The position numbers and the translations under genes were made by a program. Below, in pieces: positions 56,922-64,000 of a stretch of 64,000 nt of DNA. Location of the stretch: positions 3,481,501 to 3,545,500 of the forward strand of contig NZ_CP064781.1 in assembly GCF_016858125.1 (NCBI RefSeq). The letters are read 5' to 3'. The notes beneath the pieces are model-generated. The model ran no database searches. It saw only the letters and a list, made by a program, of their open reading frames with translations, and was not told the origin of the DNA. The first letter of the stretch is position 1. The number at the start of each line of letters is the position of its first letter. This DNA is from Azospira restricta. GTDB taxonomy: Bacteria; Pseudomonadota; Gammaproteobacteria; Burkholderiales; Rhodocyclaceae.

Positions 56922-58661
56922 TCAGCCTCCGATCATGTCTTTGTTGGCAGCGCCCGGGGGCACCATCGGATACACCTTCTCGTTACGGTCGATGCTGGCA
57001 TGGATCAGGCACGGTCCCGGCGCATTCAGCGCCTCGGCCAGCGCGACGCGCGGGTGCGCCGCCTGGTCGAGGTCGACGGCGCGGATGCCGAAGCCTTCGG
57101 CGACCTTGATGAAGTCCGGCACCGCCTGGAACTTCGAGGCGTAGATGCGCTCGCCGTAGAACAGCGTCTGCTGCTGGTACACGAGGCCCAGCGAGGCGTT
57201 GTTCATGAGCACGATCTTGACGTTGGCGCCCTCCTCGGCCGCCGTCACCAGTTCCTGGATGTTCATCAGGATCGAGCCGTCGCCGGTGAAGCAGACGACG
57301 GTGCGCTGCGGTTCGGCGAGCGCGGCGCCGATCGCCGCCGGCACGCCGAAGCCCATCGTGCCGAGGCCGCCCGAGGTCAGCCACTGGCGCGGACGGCGCA
57401 GCGGGTAGGCCTGCGCCACCCACATCTGGTGCTGGCCGACGTCGGTGGCCACCGCCGCCTCGTCGTCGAGCGCGGCGGCGACCGCCGAGATCAGGCCGTA
57501 GTGCGTGCGCGGATCGTCGATGCCCGGCGTCTGCAGCGGATGCGCCGCCTTCAGGCCGGCCACATGCGACAGCCAGCGCTTCCTGAGCGTCGGTTGCACC
57601 TTCGGCAGCAGCGCCTGCAGCACCTCGCCGACGTCGCCGGTGATGCCGACGTGCGCGGTCTTGATCTTGTCGAGTTCGGACGGGTCGATGTCGATGTGGA
57701 TGATCTTCGCCCCCGGGCAGAAGGCGGCGACCTTGCCGGTGGCGCGGTCGTCGAAGCGGGCACCGATGGCGACCAGCAGGTCGCATTCGTCGAGCGCGAG
57801 GTTCGTGCAGCGCGCGCCGTGCATGCCGAGCATGCCCAGCGACAGCGGATGGTCAACCGGCATCGCGCCGAGCGCCATCAGCGTCATCACCGTCGGCAGC
57901 GAGGCCTTCTCGGCGAGCGCGACGGCCAGCGGCGCGGCGCCGGAATGGACGACGCCGCCGCCGAGGTAGAGGATCGGCCGCTCGGCCTGCGCGATCATCT
58001 CGACCGCCTTCAGGATCGCCGCCGCGTCGGCGGCCGGCGCCGGCAGCGCGCGGCCGGGCGCCGGCCAGTCGCGCACTTCGATGCGCTGGCTCTGCACGTC
58101 CTTCGGGATATCGACCAGCACCGGGCCGGGACGGCCGGAGGCGGCGATGGTGAAGGCGCGCGGGATGACCTCGAGCAGCTCCTCGGCCGACGAGACGAGG
58201 AAGTTGTGCTTGGTGATCGGGATGGTCAGGCCGTAGGTATCGACTTCCTGGAAGGCGTCGGTGCCGATCATCGCCTGCGGCACCTGGCCGGTGATCGCGA
58301 CCAGCGGGATCGAGTCGAGCTTGGCGTCGGCGATCGCGGTAAGCAGGTTGGTCGCGCCAGGGCCCGACGAGGCGAGGCAGACCGCCGGCTTGCCGGTGGC
58401 GCGCGCCATGCCCTGCGCCATGAAACCGGCGCCCTGCTCGTGGCGGGCGAGCACGTGGTGGATCTGGCCGCTTTCCGACAGCGCGTCGTAGAACGGCAGG
58501 ATGGCACCGCCGGGAATGCCGGCGACGGTGGTGATGCCTTGCCGTTCGAGCAGGCGGACGACGATCTGCGCGCCGCTCAGGGTCTCCGCGCGCGGCGGTG
58601 TGGCAGGCTGGGCGGCGGCTTCTGCGGCCGCGTTCGGGGCTGCGGTCGGGGTCGATGACAT
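56922..58661 (-). CDS. ilvB: acetohydroxyacid synthase large subunit, IlvB type
   Basis: A 579-residue ThDP enzyme condensing pyruvate to acetolactate, first step of valine and leucine synthesis. The catalytic Glu is in LARHEQGAGFMAQGMARATG; the FAD region and ThDP motif are GDGSILMNIQELVTAAEEGA followed by NVKIVLMNN. A roughly 28-residue Ala/Pro-rich start precedes the conserved SGAQIVVRLLERQGI. The start ATG at 58661 has AGGAG. It is preceded by a valine leader peptide and attenuator. Confidence 0.95.
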   Translation of the reverse strand: MSSTPTAAPNAAAEAAAQPATPPRAETLSGAQIVVRLLERQGITTVAGIPGGAILPFYDALSESGQIHHVLARHEQGAGFMAQGMARATGKPAVCLASSGPGATNLLTAIADAKLDSIPLVAITGQVPQAMIGTDAFQEVDTYGLTIPITKHNFLVSSAEELLEVIPRAFTIAASGRPGPVLVDIPKDVQSQRIEVRDWPAPGRALPAPAADAAAILKAVEMIAQAERPILYLGGGVVHSGAAPLAVALAEKASLPTVMTLMALGAMPVDHPLSLGMLGMHGARCTNLALDECDLLVAIGARFDDRATGKVAAFCPGAKIIHIDIDPSELDKIKTAHVGITGDVGEVLQALLPKVQPTLRKRWLSHVAGLKAAHPLQTPGIDDPRTHYGLISAVAAALDDEAAVATDVGQHQMWVAQAYPLRRPRQWLTSGGLGTMGFGVPAAIGAALAEPQRTVVCFTGDGSILMNIQELVTAAEEGANVKIVLMNNASLGLVYQQQTLFYGERIYASKFQAVPDFIKVAEGFGIRAVDLDQAAHPRVALAEALNAPGPCLIHASIDRNEKVYPMVPPGAANKDMIGG

Positions 58662-58710
58662 CTGGCGCTCCTTTCGGTGGTTGCCTTCCGGGTTCGCCGA
58701 GGAGGGCCAG

Positions 58711-58748
58711 AAACGAAAACCCCCGCTCGGTTGGCACCGGCGGGGGTT
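58711..58748 (-). terminator. ilvBN attenuator terminator
   Basis: Stem AACCCCCGC (58740-58748 on the minus strand) pairing with GCGGGGGTT (58718-58726), followed by TTCGTTT. It lies between the leader peptide stop (58777) and ilvB, as in a classic amino-acid attenuator. Confidence 0.85.
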
Positions 58749-58776
58749 TCTGGAAACTGGTCTGTGCTGCCTGCTG

Positions 58777-58893
58777 CTATACCCGCGACGGTGCGTGCGT
58801 TACGACGCCTACGACTACGCGTACTACCGGTACCGAAACGGCGAGCGCTGCCACGGTGGCGGCAGTGCGGGCGATGTCGGGGCGGCGGTTCAT
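58777..58893 (-). CDS. ivbL: ilvBN leader peptide (ivbL-like)
   Basis: A 38-residue peptide with 11 valines, clustered in VAALAVSVPVVRVVVGVV. E. coli IvbL likewise has two valine runs around an Arg and ends in an Ala-Pro. When valyl-tRNA is scarce, ribosome stalling in the valine run would prevent the downstream terminator and let ilvBN be read. It sits 36 bases after the predicted transcription start, with the terminator beginning 28 bases after its stop. Confidence 0.85.
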   Translation of the reverse strand: MNRRPDIARTAATVAALAVSVPVVRVVVGVVTHAPSRV

Positions 58894-58935
58894 GGCGTCG
58901 GTCGTCGGTGGCGGGTTTTCGGAAAACGAGCGTCG

Positions 58936-58965
58936 ATTATGGCGGCAGGCGCGGGCGTCATGCAA
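58936..58965 (-). promoter_or_regulatory. sigma-70 promoter of ivbL-ilvBN
   Basis: On the minus strand -35 TTGCAT (58960-58965), an 18-base spacer, and -10 CATAAT (58936-58941, 5 of 6 consensus). It is placed correctly for the leader peptide start at 58893. Confidence 0.6.
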
Positions 58966-59005
58966 GCACTTTTTTGCCGGCGCCGCCTCCGCCCGCCGGC
59001 GGGAC

Positions 59006-59034
59006 GAAAAAAGGCCGGGACAGAGCCCGGCCGG
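59006..59034 (-). terminator. intrinsic terminator after fadD
   Basis: On the minus strand GGCCGGG-CTCTGT-CCCGGCC is followed by TTTTTTCG. It lies 21 bases after the fadD stop and upstream of the ilvBN promoter, insulating the two. Confidence 0.92.
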
Positions 59035-59054
59035 TACGCTGGCAGACAGCCGGA

Positions 59055-60728
59055 TCAGGCCGCCTTCGCCTCGTCCTTCAGCGCGCGGCGCAGGATCTTG
59101 CCGACGTTGGTCTTCGGCAGCTCGTCGCGGAACTCGACGTGGTGCGGCACCTTGTAGCCGGTGAGGTGCTCGCGGCAGTGGGCGATCAGCGCCTCGGCGG
59201 TGAGGGCGGGATCCTTCCTGACGACGAAGATCTTCACCGCCTCGCCGGAACGCTCGTCGGGCACGCCGACCGCAGCCACCTCGACGACGCCCGGATGCAT
59301 CGCGACGACGTCCTCGACCTCGTTCGGATAGACGTTGAAGCCGGACACCAGGATCATGTCCTTCTTGCGGTCGACGATGCGCAGGAAGCCGTTGTCGTCC
59401 ATCACCGCGACGTCGCCGGTGCGCAGGAAGCCATCGTCCATGATCACCTTGGCCGTTTCCTCGGGGCGGTTGTAGTAGCCCTTCATCACCTGCGGGCCGC
59501 GCACGCACAGCTCGCCCGGCTGGCCGTGCGGCACGTCGAGGCCGTTGTCGTCGCGGATGGCGACCTCGGTCGAGGAGATCGGCAGGCCGATCGAGCCGTT
59601 GTATTCCTTCAGCGTCATCGGGTTGATGGTCACCGCCGGCGAGGTCTCGGTCAGGCCGTAGGCTTCGAGCAGGGGTTTGCCGGTGACCTGCTTCCACTTC
59701 TCGGCGACCGCCTTCTGCACCGCCATGCCACCGCCCAGCGTCACCTTCAGGTTGGAGAAATCGAGCGCGCAAAAGGCCTCGTTGCGCAAGAGCGCGTTGA
59801 ACAGCGTGTTCACGCCGGTGATCACGGTGAACTTGTGCTTGGCGAGTTCCTTGGCGAAGCCGGGGATGTCGCGCGGGTTGGCGATCAGCACGTTCCTGGC
59901 GCCGATCTGGAAGAAGGTGAAGCAGTTCGCGGTCAGCGCGAAGATATGGTAGAGCGGCAGCGCGGTGATGATGCACTCCTCGCCTTCCTTGATCGCCGGC
60001 TTGATCCACGCATAGGCCTGCAGCACGTTGCCGACGATGTTGCGGTGGACCAGCATGGCCCCCTTGGAAACGCCGGTGGTACCGCCGGTGTATTGCAGGA
60101 AGGCGACGTCGTCGTGGCCGATCTCGACCTTCTGCAGCCCGGCGCCGGCGCCCTTGGCCAGCACCGATTTCAGCGACACCGCGCGCGGCAGGCGGTAGGC
60201 CGGCACCAGCTTCTTCACGTGCTTGACGACGAAATTGACGATGGCGCCCTTGAGGCCGCCAAGCATGTCGCCCATCCTGGTCAGCACGACGTGCTTGACC
60301 GGCGTCCGCTCGAGCACCTCGGCCAGCGTCGCCGCGAAGTTATCCATGATGACGATCACGTCGGCGCCGGAATCCTTGAGCTGGTGCTCCAGCTCGCGCG
60401 GCGTGTACAGCGGGTTGCAGTTGACCACCACGTAGCCGGCGCGCAGCGCACCGAACATGCATACCGGATACTGCAGCGTGTTCGGCATCATCAGCGCGAC
60501 GCGCGCGCCCTTGGGCAGCTTCAGCACCGACTGCAGCCAGGCGGCGAAGTCGCGCGACAGACGGTCGACGTCGCCGTAGGTCAGCTCGACGCCCATGCTG
60601 ATGTAGGCGACCTTGTCGCGATACTTGGCGACGCCCTGCTCGAAGAGGTCGGCGACCGACTTGTAGGTGTTGATGTCGATCTCGGCGGGAATGCCGTCCG
60701 GATAGCTCTTCAGCCAAATCTTTTCCAT
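59055..60728 (-). CDS. fadD: long-chain fatty acid-CoA ligase
   Basis: A 557-residue adenylate-forming enzyme. Motifs are the P-loop [18 protein letters not shown], the fatty-acid gate [16 protein letters not shown] and [60 protein letters not shown] and the catalytic Lys in [11 protein letters not shown] follow. It begins [18 protein letters not shown], the normal FadD start. Membrane-associated; it activates fatty acids for beta-oxidation. A CBS-domain gene lies downstream... on the upstream side the gap is 83 bases. Confidence 0.94.
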   Translation of the reverse strand: MEKIWLKSYPDGIPAEIDINTYKSVADLFEQGVAKYRDKVAYISMGVELTYGDVDRLSRDFAAWLQSVLKLPKGARVALMMPNTLQYPVCMFGALRAGYVVVNCNPLYTPRELEHQLKDSGADVIVIMDNFAATLAEVLERTPVKHVVLTRMGDMLGGLKGAIVNFVVKHVKKLVPAYRLPRAVSLKSVLAKGAGAGLQKVEIGHDDVAFLQYTGGTTGVSKGAMLVHRNIVGNVLQAYAWIKPAIKEGEECIITALPLYHIFALTANCFTFFQIGARNVLIANPRDIPGFAKELAKHKFTVITGVNTLFNALLRNEAFCALDFSNLKVTLGGGMAVQKAVAEKWKQVTGKPLLEAYGLTETSPAVTINPMTLKEYNGSIGLPISSTEVAIRDDNGLDVPHGQPGELCVRGPQVMKGYYNRPEETAKVIMDDGFLRTGDVAVMDDNGFLRIVDRKKDMILVSGFNVYPNEVEDVVAMHPGVVEVAAVGVPDERSGEAVKIFVVRKDPALTAEALIAHCREHLTGYKVPHHVEFRDELPKTNVGKILRRALKDEAKAA

Positions 60729-60769
60729 CTGTCCTCCAGGTGTTTTTCAGGTTTGTTCGAATTTATGAT

Positions 60770-60791
60770 GGGCCGCCCGGCAGGGCGGCCC
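60770..60791 (-). terminator. hairpin after the CBS-domain gene
   Basis: Stem GGGCCGCC (60770-60777) / GGCGGCCC (60784-60791) with loop CGGCAG. On the minus strand it is followed by CATCATAAATTCG, AT-rich but not a T-run. It is a weak terminator candidate between the CBS gene and fadD. Confidence 0.4.
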
Positions 60792-60811
60792 CGGGGTCCT
60801 GTTCCCCGCAA

Positions 60812-61264
60812 TCAGCCTTGGGCCTGCTCGCCCTCCGGCCAGTTGCGGATGTAGTTCTTCAGCATCTTGTTCTCGAAGCTCTGCTCTTCGAGCACGGCCT
60901 TGGCGACGTCGAGGAAGGAGATCACGCCCTGCAGCACGCCGCCGTCCATCACCGGCAGGTAGCGGGAATGCTTGTCGATCATCAGCCGGCGCAGCTCGTC
61001 GACCGGCATCGACGGCGGCACGGTGACCGGATCGCGGACCATCACGTCGCCGACGGTGATGCCCTCCAGCCGCCCCTTCTCGCGATTGACCGCCTGCAGC
61101 ACCTCGCGGAAGGTGAGCATGCCGACCATGGCGCCGCCGTCCATGACCACCAGCGAGCCGACGTCGTGGTCCGCCATCGCGCTGATCGCCTCGGCCAGCA
61201 GCTCGTTCGGCGTCGCCGTGAACAGCGTCGCCCCCTTGAGGCGAAGAATTTCCCGCACTTGCAT
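60812..61264 (-). CDS. CBS-domain-pair protein
   Basis: A 150-residue cytoplasmic protein made of two CBS domains, about 5-60 (LFTATPNELLAEAISAMADH) and 75-130 (VTVPPSMPVDELRRLMIDKH), each ending in the usual strand-helix FREVL or FLDVA. Such pairs bind adenosine nucleotides. The C-terminus (ENKMLKNYIRNWPE) is an added helix often seen in free-standing proteobacterial CBS proteins. Partner and role are unknown. The gap to fadD is 83 bases. Confidence 0.9.
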   Translation of the reverse strand: MQVREILRLKGATLFTATPNELLAEAISAMADHDVGSLVVMDGGAMVGMLTFREVLQAVNREKGRLEGITVGDVMVRDPVTVPPSMPVDELRRLMIDKHSRYLPVMDGGVLQGVISFLDVAKAVLEEQSFENKMLKNYIRNWPEGEQAQG

Positions 61265-61374
61265 TTTGTAATCCCCTGTTACCGGTGTTATTCGAACGGC
61301 GTCTCAAACGACCGTTTGCCCTGCGATCCTATCCCAAGTCACTGCTTTGCGGAAGGACTTGCCGCGCCGTCCCG

Positions 61375-64000
61375 TCAATTGATTTCGAGCAGCGTCGCGT
61401 CGGCGAAGATCAGCGCGCCGCGCACCGGCTTGCCGGCGAAGATCGCCGCCAGCGCGCGGCAGTAGGCGGCAACCTGCGCGCGGTAGTCGTCGAGACGTGG
61501 CGTGTCCGGCCCGGAGCTCTTGTAGTCGAGCACCCAGAAGGCCTCGTCGTCCTCGACCAGGCGGTCGATGCGGCCGACCGTGCCGTCCTCGCCGGCGATC
61601 TCCATCTCGTTCCAGGCGCGCCGGTAGCAGGCGGGGTCGAAGAAGCGGCGCAGCGCCGGCGCCGCCAGCAGGCGTTCGGCGACGACGCCGGCGCGCCTCG
61701 CCTCGACGTCGGCGTAGCCGAGCGCGCGCCACCAGCCCTCGTCGGCGCGCGCCTCGGTACGCCGCTCGAGGATCGCGTGCACCAGGATGCCGAAGCGCGC
61801 CGCCGCATCCGGCGCCTCGCGCCGTTCGCCGACGGCCGGCAGCGCCGGCGACGGCGCCGGTGCGGCCGCCGGGCCGACGGCCAGCGCCGGCAGCACCGCC
61901 GCCGACGCCAGTTCGTCGCCGTACGCCGACTCTGCGCCGAGCCGCGCCAGCGCCGCCTGCAGCCGGTCGTAGGCGCTCGCCGCGTCGCCCTTGCGCGCGT
62001 TGGCGACGCCGCTGGCGATGAATATCTGCTTGGCGCGGGTGATCGCCACGTAGAGCAGGTTCAGCTCCTCGCGCGCGGCGGCCGCGGCCTCGGCCTCGAA
62101 CAGCGCCTGGCGCGAGGCGCCGCGCTCCTCGCGGCGGCCGACGAAGGAGAAATGCGTCGGCCGCGGCGCCTCCGGCGGCCACGCGACGAGCACCTCCCAA
62201 GCCTTGTCCGACGGCGGCGGCGCGTTCGCGTCGAGCAGCCAGACCAGCGGCGCCTCCAGCCCCTTGGCGCCGTGGATGGTCATGATGCGCACGCGGCCGT
62301 CGGCGGCGACCGCCTCGTCGGCGGCGAGCTCGCCCTCGTCCGGCGCATCGTCGCCGGCGGCGCGGACGAGCGCGCGCAGCTCGTCGATGAAGCGCGGCAG
62401 GCTCGGGTAGCGGCCGCCGTCGAGGTCGAGCGCGAGCAGCAGCAGCGCCTCCAGGTTGGCCAGCGCCGCCCCGCGCCGCGCCTCGGGCACGGCCAGGCGG
62501 TAGCGCGCGAGCACCTCGCCCTCGGCGTAGATGCGGTCGAGCAGATCGTGCGCCGGCAACCGCGCGGCGGCCGGCAGCCAGGCCTCGATCAGGCGCGCCG
62601 CGCGGCGCAGCGCGGCGCTGCCGCCGCCCTCGCCGGCGAGGGCGACGAGCCGCGCGCGCCAGCCGGCCTCGGCGCGCGCCGCGAGCCGCAGCAGGTCGTC
62701 GTCGCTGCAGGCGAACAGCGGCGACTTCAGCGCGTGCGCGAGCTGCAGGTCGGCCGCCGGCGTCACCAGGAATTCGAGCAGCGCGACCAGGTCACGCACT
62801 TCCAGCGCGTCGAGCAGGCCGCCGCGCGACGCCGCGGCGAAGGGGATGCCGGCGGCGGCGAGCGCCTTCTCGACCGGCTTGATGCGGGCGCGCGTGCGCA
62901 CCAGCAGCAGCACGTCGCCCGGGCGCAGCGACCGCTCGGCCGCCCCGTCGCGCACCAGCGTGCGGCCGAGCATGCCAGCGAGGCGCTCGGCAAGCTGGCC
63001 GGCCTCGCGCTCGCGGCGGCGGTCGGCGGCGTCGGCCGCCGGCTCGCGCAGCGGGTCGCGTAGCGCCGCCGGCGTCGCCGCCGCGCCGGCGGCGTCGCCG
63101 GCCGGCACGTCCTCGTCCGTGCACAAGGGCAGCAGTTCGACGCGCCCGGGCAGGCCGGCGGCCAGCGAATGCTGCGGCCGGAACGGCCGGAAGCCGGGCT
63201 CGGCGCCGAACAGCGCGTTGACCACGTCGACGATCGCCGGCGCGTTGCGCCGCGTCGCGTCCTGCGTCAGGCGCGCGGCGGCGAAGTGCGCGGCGAGGAA
63301 CTCGGTGGCGCAGGCGAACAGGCGCGGCTCGGCGCGGCGGAAGCGGTAGATCGACTGCTTCGGGTCGCCGACCAGGAACACCGACGGCCGCGCGGCATCG
63401 CTGTAGGCCGCCAGCCAGGCCTGCAGGATCTGCCATTGCAGCGGGTTGGTGTCCTGGAACTCGTCGAGCAGCACGTGCCGGTAGCGCGCGTCGAGCCGGG
63501 CCTGGACGAAGGCGGCGCTGGCCTCGTCGTTGAGCATCCCCAGCACGCGCCATTCGGCGTCGACGAAGTCGATCTGCCGGCGCTCGGCCTTGAAGGCGTC
63601 GAGGTGCGCGAGGAAGGCGTTGTGCACGGTCAGCGCGTCGCGGTTGAAGGCAAGGTTTTTCTCCTCCTGCTGCTGCGCGAGACAGTCGAGCAGGCGCGCG
63701 CCGAGCGCCGCGTGCAGGTCGAGGAAGCGCGCCGCAGCGTCGGCGCCGAAGCGCTTGTCGAGCGTCTTCGACGGCTTGCGCGAACGCAGCGTGCCGGTGC
63801 CGGTGAGGAGGACGCCGGCGACGGCGGCGAAGCGCTCGTCCAACGCCTGTTCGCCCGCCAGCGCCGCCGCCAGTTGCGCGCCGAGGCGACGATCGCTGTC
63901 CAGTTCGCTCATTTCGAGGAAGCCGAGGTAGGCGTGGAATTCCGCATCCCAGCCCGGCGCGAAGAAAGCGGCCAGCGCCGCGCCATCGCCGGCGACGCCG
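61375..64000 (-). CDS. UvrD/AddA-type helicase-nuclease, N-terminus outside window
   Basis: The C-terminal 870 or so codons of a superfamily 1A helicase fused to a RecB-type nuclease, for double-strand-break processing. The frame stays open to base 64000 beyond the first visible ATG (63912), so the N-terminal Walker A lies outside. Seen here are the DE-Q motif HVLLDEFQDTNPLQWQIL, VFLVGDPKQSIYRFRRAEP and VRIMTIHGAKGLEAPLVWLL. The motif-VI LLYVAITRAKQIFIASG is also present, and a C-terminal PD-(D/E)XK nuclease with GRIDRLVEDDEAFWVLDYKS is found near the end. The domain layout resembles AddA; an AddB-like partner would be expected upstream. Confidence 0.9.
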   Translation of the reverse strand, partial: GVAGDGAALAAFFAPGWDAEFHAYLGFLEMSELDSDRRLGAQLAAALAGEQALDERFAAVAGVLLTGTGTLRSRKPSKTLDKRFGADAAARFLDLHAALGARLLDCLAQQQEEKNLAFNRDALTVHNAFLAHLDAFKAERRQIDFVDAEWRVLGMLNDEASAAFVQARLDARYRHVLLDEFQDTNPLQWQILQAWLAAYSDAARPSVFLVGDPKQSIYRFRRAEPRLFACATEFLAAHFAAARLTQDATRRNAPAIVDVVNALFGAEPGFRPFRPQHSLAAGLPGRVELLPLCTDEDVPAGDAAGAAATPAALRDPLREPAADAADRRREREAGQLAERLAGMLGRTLVRDGAAERSLRPGDVLLLVRTRARIKPVEKALAAAGIPFAAASRGGLLDALEVRDLVALLEFLVTPAADLQLAHALKSPLFACSDDDLLRLAARAEAGWRARLVALAGEGGGSAALRRAARLIEAWLPAAARLPAHDLLDRIYAEGEVLARYRLAVPEARRGAALANLEALLLLALDLDGGRYPSLPRFIDELRALVRAAGDDAPDEGELAADEAVAADGRVRIMTIHGAKGLEAPLVWLLDANAPPPSDKAWEVLVAWPPEAPRPTHFSFVGRREERGASRQALFEAEAAAAAREELNLLYVAITRAKQIFIASGVANARKGDAASAYDRLQAALARLGAESAYGDELASAAVLPALAVGPAAAPAPSPALPAVGERREAPDAAARFGILVHAILERRTEARADEGWWRALGYADVEARRAGVVAERLLAAPALRRFFDPACYRRAWNEMEIAGEDGTVGRIDRLVEDDEAFWVLDYKSSGPDTPRLDDYRAQVAAYCRALAAIFAGKPVRGALIFADATLLEIN

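Overview
The window looks like part of the chromosome of a GC-rich betaproteobacterium, most likely of the Rhodocyclales (Thauera/Azoarcus type). This rests on codon bias, on the gene order purF-cvpA-SPOR-folC-accD-trpA-trpB-trpF-truA-fimV-asd-leuB-leuD-leuC, and on FimV and urea-transport genes typical of that group; the genus is inferred, not shown.

Region 1 (1-4680) is accessory and visibly less GC-rich. It begins inside an IS3-family element that has cut the end off a lipoprotein gene. A run of small exported-protein genes on the minus strand follows (TPR lipoprotein, MORN-repeat protein, small unknown protein). At least two of their junctions look like integron attC sites, so this appears to be a remnant cassette array. 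It is bounded by a fragment of an IS5-type transposase and by an IS481-type transposase ruined by an internal deletion and frameshifts.

Region 2 (4680-27840) is a nitrogen-scavenging island. It has a cyanate operon (DJ-1/PfpI protein, cynABD-type transporter, cynS), a NarL-type two-component system, the urea ABC transporter urtA / urtBCDE, a GntR-regulated polar-compound ABC transporter with allantoicase and ureidoglycolate lyase, and a full urease operon ureDABCEFG. Cyanate, allantoate and urea would all be turned into ammonia and CO2. Three copies of a 16-bp inverted repeat (TACGCAA N4 RCGYA type) lie just before urtA, urtB and ureD. They tie urea uptake to urease in one regulon; the adjacent two-component system is the obvious candidate regulator.

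Region 3 (27840-64000) is mostly conserved core: RhlE helicase, a chemoreceptor, methionine and purine genes, the cvpA-folC-accD-trp-truA run, fimV, asd and leuBDC (with an entericidin-like lipoprotein between leuD and leuC), an M48 lipoprotein peptidase, an MFS transporter, aroC, a second chemoreceptor, a DsbA-family protein, ilvBN, fadD, a CBS protein and the C-terminal part of a UvrD/AddA-type helicase-nuclease. A feature that is easy to miss is a complete attenuator before ilvB: promoter, a 38-residue leader peptide with 11 valines, and an intrinsic terminator. It matches the logic of E. coli ivbL. Palindromic interspersed repeats occur at four or five places between the operons. No rRNA, tRNA or CRISPR array was seen.
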